Source: Pelodera strongyloides (Eukaryota; Nematoda; Chromadorea; Rhabditida; Rhabditidae). From it: a stretch of DNA of 64,000 bases. The notes below the pieces were generated by a model. That model searched no databases. It was not told the origin of the DNA and saw nothing but the letters and a program-made list of their open reading frames with translations. Positions 61,191 through 64,000 of this stretch are shown here, one piece after another. Both the position numbers and the translations under genes were made by a program. Location of the stretch: assembly GCA_036852015.1 (NCBI GenBank), contig JAANDG010000306.1, positions 106,420-170,419 on the forward strand, read 5' to 3'. The stretch's first letter is position 1; each line of letters starts with the position of its first letter.

Positions 61191-62500
61191 CGCCGAGCTC
61201 TAGCGTGTTAGCTTTTATTTGAGCTTTCACGTAAGTCTTATATTTTTGCGCATTCTTAGATTTTTTCTGCGTCCAATGTACGCCTGCTATCAGCATTGAT
61301 GTTTGTGAATCTGCATTTTGCACGTCGATTTATTTTTGACGTCGCCGATTCTGAAGCAGAAGCGATTCTGCATGTATAAGACAAATGCGCGTCTGACATT
61401 ATCATTGAACTTCATTTGCTCATTAATGTCGCTACGGCGAATTGCACGTCGACTTATTTTGTCGTAGCTTCTGAAGGCAGAAGGCATGTGGCCTGTGTAA
61501 CTCAAATGCGCTTGTGAATCATCATTTAGTTGATTTGAAGCATTGCTTTGTCGTTACGACGAAGTTTGAACGTCGACTTATTTTTGACGTCATGCTTTTG
61601 AAGGAGAAGAACCTGTCCCGTGTGAAGATTTTGATAGAGCTTCGGATTTCTAAACGTTAGCTCGCTCGGCGGGCCTTCGGCCCGCCTTCGCTCGCCCAAC
61701 GTTCACTATGCTTTGGCTTATTTTGACGTTATAATTCTGAATCAAAGCGATATTGCATGTCTAAGACAAATGCGCGTCTGAATGTCATTGAAGTTGATTC
61801 GCATCACTGCTTTGTCGCTACGGCGAAGATTGCATGTCGGCTTATTTTTCACGTCGTACTTCTGAAGCCGAAGGCAGTGGCCTGCCTAACTCAAATGCGC
61901 TTGTGACATCATCATTGAAGATTTGCAGCATTGCTTTGTCGCTACGACGAAGTTTTAACGTCGACTCATTTTTGGCGTCATGCTTTTGAAGCAGAAGACC
62001 TGCCCGTGTGAAGATTTTGATAGAGCTTCGGATTTCTAAACGTTAGCTCGCTCGGCGGGCCTTCGGCCCGCCTTCGCTCGCCCACGTTCACTATGCTTTA
62101 TGGCTTATTTTTGACGTTATGGATTCTGAACCGAAGCGATACTGCAGGTCTAAGCCAAATGCGCGTCTAAATCGTCATTGAAGTTGATTCGCATCACTGC
62201 TTTGTCGCTACGGCGAAGAGTGCATGTCGACTTATTTTTCACGTCGTAGCTTCTGAAGCCGAAGGCATGTGGCCTGCCTAACTCAAATGCGCTTGTGACA
62301 TCATCATTGAAGTTGATTTGCAGCATTGCTTTGTCGCTACGACGAAGTTTGAACGTCGACTCATTTTTGGCTTCATGCTTTTGAAGCAGAAGACCTGTTG
62401 CCCGTGTGAAGATTTTGATAGAGCTTCGGATTTCTAAACGTTTGCTCGCTCGGCGGGCCTTCGGCCCGCCTTCGCTCGCCCAACGATCACTATGTGGAAC
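61191..62500. repeat. Satellite block, right copy, with hairpin spacers
   Basis: Repeats the order of 55606-56503 without the LINE, then two further higher-order units. Many one- or two-base deletions relative to the left copy occur throughout 61400-62200. Confidence 0.75.
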
Positions 62501-63420
62501 CGAAACGTTATCGACAATTTGTCTCTGATACACGCTTCACTTCAGCAGTGAAATCGATCTTCATCGTTACTTCTGCGTTACAATGAAGTTGGCACGTCGA
62601 CTTATTTTTGACGTCATAGATTCTGAAGCAGAAGGCACGTTGCCCGTCTAAGTCAAATGCACGTCTATCATCAGCATTGAACTTCATTTGCATCATTACT
62701 TTGGCGCTACGCGAGTGGCACGTCGACTTTTTGACGTCATAGATTCTGAGCAGAAGCATGTTGCCCGTCTAAGTCAAATGCGCGTTATCATCAGCATTGG
62801 AGTCATTTGATCATACTTGGCGCTACGATGACTTTGCGTCGACTTTTTTGACGTCATAGATTCTGAAGCAGAAGCATTGCCCTCTAGTCAAATGCGCGTC
62901 TATCATCAGCTGAACTTCATTTGCATCATTACTTTGTGCTCGATAGGTTGGCACGTCGACTTATTTGACGTCATAGATCTGAAGAGAAGGCCGTTGCCCT
63001 TAAGTCAAATGCCGTCTATCATCAGCATTGAACTTCATTTGCATATTACTTTGGCGCTACGATGAGTTGGCACGTCGACTTATTTTTGACGTCATAGATT
63101 CTGAAGCAGAAGGCATGTTGCCCGTCTAAGCCAAATGCGCGTCTATCATCAGCATTGAACTTCATTTGATCATTACTTTGGTGCTACGATGAAGTTTTAT
63201 TTTTGACGTCATAGATTCTGAAGCAGAAGCACGTTGCTGCGATCATGCCGGTGTCGTTTCGTCATAGATCTGATGTTGCCCGTCTAAGTCAAATGCGCGT
63301 CTATCAGCACTTCAATCATTACTTTGGCGATGAAGTTAACTGTCTTAATATATTAAGCACAAGCGATATTAACTGTCTTAACGATCATCATTGAAGTTCA
63401 TTACATCATTACTTTGGCGC
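62501..63420. repeat. Degraded 129-bp monomer array
   Basis: About seven monomers with GACGTCATAGATTCTGAAGC-type cores, many small deletions and a broken region near 63230-63360. No gene. Confidence 0.7.
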
Positions 63421-64000
63421 TACGATTAATTTTACACGTCGATTTTTTTTTGATGTCATGGATTCTGAAGTCGAAGCATATTGGAAAAACTGCCTCTTCT
63501 ATACGCTTTACTTCAGCATTGAAATTCATTTGCATAGTTACTTTTGCGCTATGCTGAATTTCGCACGCCGACTTATTTTTCACGTCATATATGCTGAAGC
63601 AGAAGCGTACTCGATACATCATTGCTTTGGCACTACGAGGGGCTTCGCACTTCGATCTATTTATGATTTCGGAGCAGCTGTGAAAATTCAATTCTGGGAC
63701 TTTTTCTATGCATCAGAGAACGCTCACATCAGAGAACACTCATTGTCTTTTGTGCACGCTTGACTTATGTGGCGCTCCTCTTTACATAAGCGAAACATTT
63801 CACTCACTCTTTTCGGTTTAATTACCCAAGTTTGAGGTTAGTTTGACAGATCGATACTGGCCGATTGGTTTCCGTCTTGCCAGTTCGCGCGCTATTTCGC
63901 TGTTCTCTAACTCGCTTTCATCGCTTATATCTCGCGGCGGAGTCGCTTTTGAATTTTTTCTTAGTGGTAACTTTTACTCGTCTCGCTGAGCTCTAATTTC
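63421..64000. repeat. Diverged monomers and truncated copy of the 0.55-kb repeat
   Basis: Two old monomers (to about 63660), then CATCAGAGAACACTCATTG and GTTTAATTACCCAAGTTTGA, which belong to the repeat at 54503. The final 150 bases are unassigned. Confidence 0.6.

Noticed and set aside
63458..63763. 101-codon plus-strand frame in the last satellite monomers
   Set aside because: Spans repeat monomers whose length is a multiple of three, and the opposite strand is open too. No evidence of a gene.

Overview
The window looks like nuclear DNA of a nematode; no genus can be named from the sequence alone. Evidence: short AT-rich introns (many with TTTCAG or TTTAG acceptors), interstitial copies of TTAGGC (the nematode telomere hexamer, read on the minus strand near 47.75 and 48.0 kb), small secreted-peptide gene clusters, a DUF19-like cysteine pattern and an RTE-type LINE. 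All gene models below were built by hand from reading frame, GT..AG sites and intron phase; none was tested against transcripts.

Layout. (1) 0.9-11.2 kb, plus strand: a tandem family of two-exon genes for very small secreted peptides (about 50-65 aa). Each has a signal peptide plus a Q-ending exon 1, a phase-2 intron, and an exon 2 carrying a six-residue disulfide-loop motif of the type C-x-G-R-x-C-Q-S. Four copies look intact (918, 4339, 6158, 7879) and one orphan, frameshifted second exon lies at 11093. A decayed CR1/jockey-like LINE sits between the last two. (2) 11.9-25.3 kb, minus strand: a 14-exon cathepsin F gene (cystatin-like region, I29 inhibitor, papain-type protease, 478 aa). Its 8.6 kb intron 11 holds two plus-strand genes: a 94-aa tyrosine-rich secreted peptide and a 160-aa single-pass membrane protein. 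(3) 25.3-32.4 kb: no convincing gene, but MITEs and one large inverted-repeat transposon with an 11-bp target duplication. (4) 32.4-33.5 kb, minus: a small unknown three-exon gene. (5) 35.2-45.1 kb, minus: an Enhancer-of-zeste (EZH/PRC2) histone H3K27 methyltransferase with complete CXC and SET regions; its stop codon is followed by an in-frame open extension across an intron. (6) 46.0-54.3 kb, minus: a large secreted protein (more than 1,600 aa visible) with Kunitz, two long Thr/Ser-rich exons, a Cys-rich DUF19-like region, thyroglobulin type-1 and a C-terminal Kunitz domain; its 5' end is not in view. (7) 54.5-64 kb: a satellite-like block of 129-bp monomers, about 400-bp higher-order units punctuated by GC-rich perfect hairpins, a tandem 0.55-kb repeat, and an almost full-length RTE LINE with a 12-bp target duplication.

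The most interesting point is the small-peptide family at the left end. Its ring (C-N-G-R-G-C) is the same size as the vasopressin/oxytocin ring, but I recognise no described family. The copies share core-promoter spacing, intron phase and conserved flanks, so the family expanded by duplicating whole gene units.

Indel-type damage in the LINE and in the satellites, and one phase mismatch in the EZH N-terminus, suggest that some frameshifts may be consensus errors of the assembly rather than biology.
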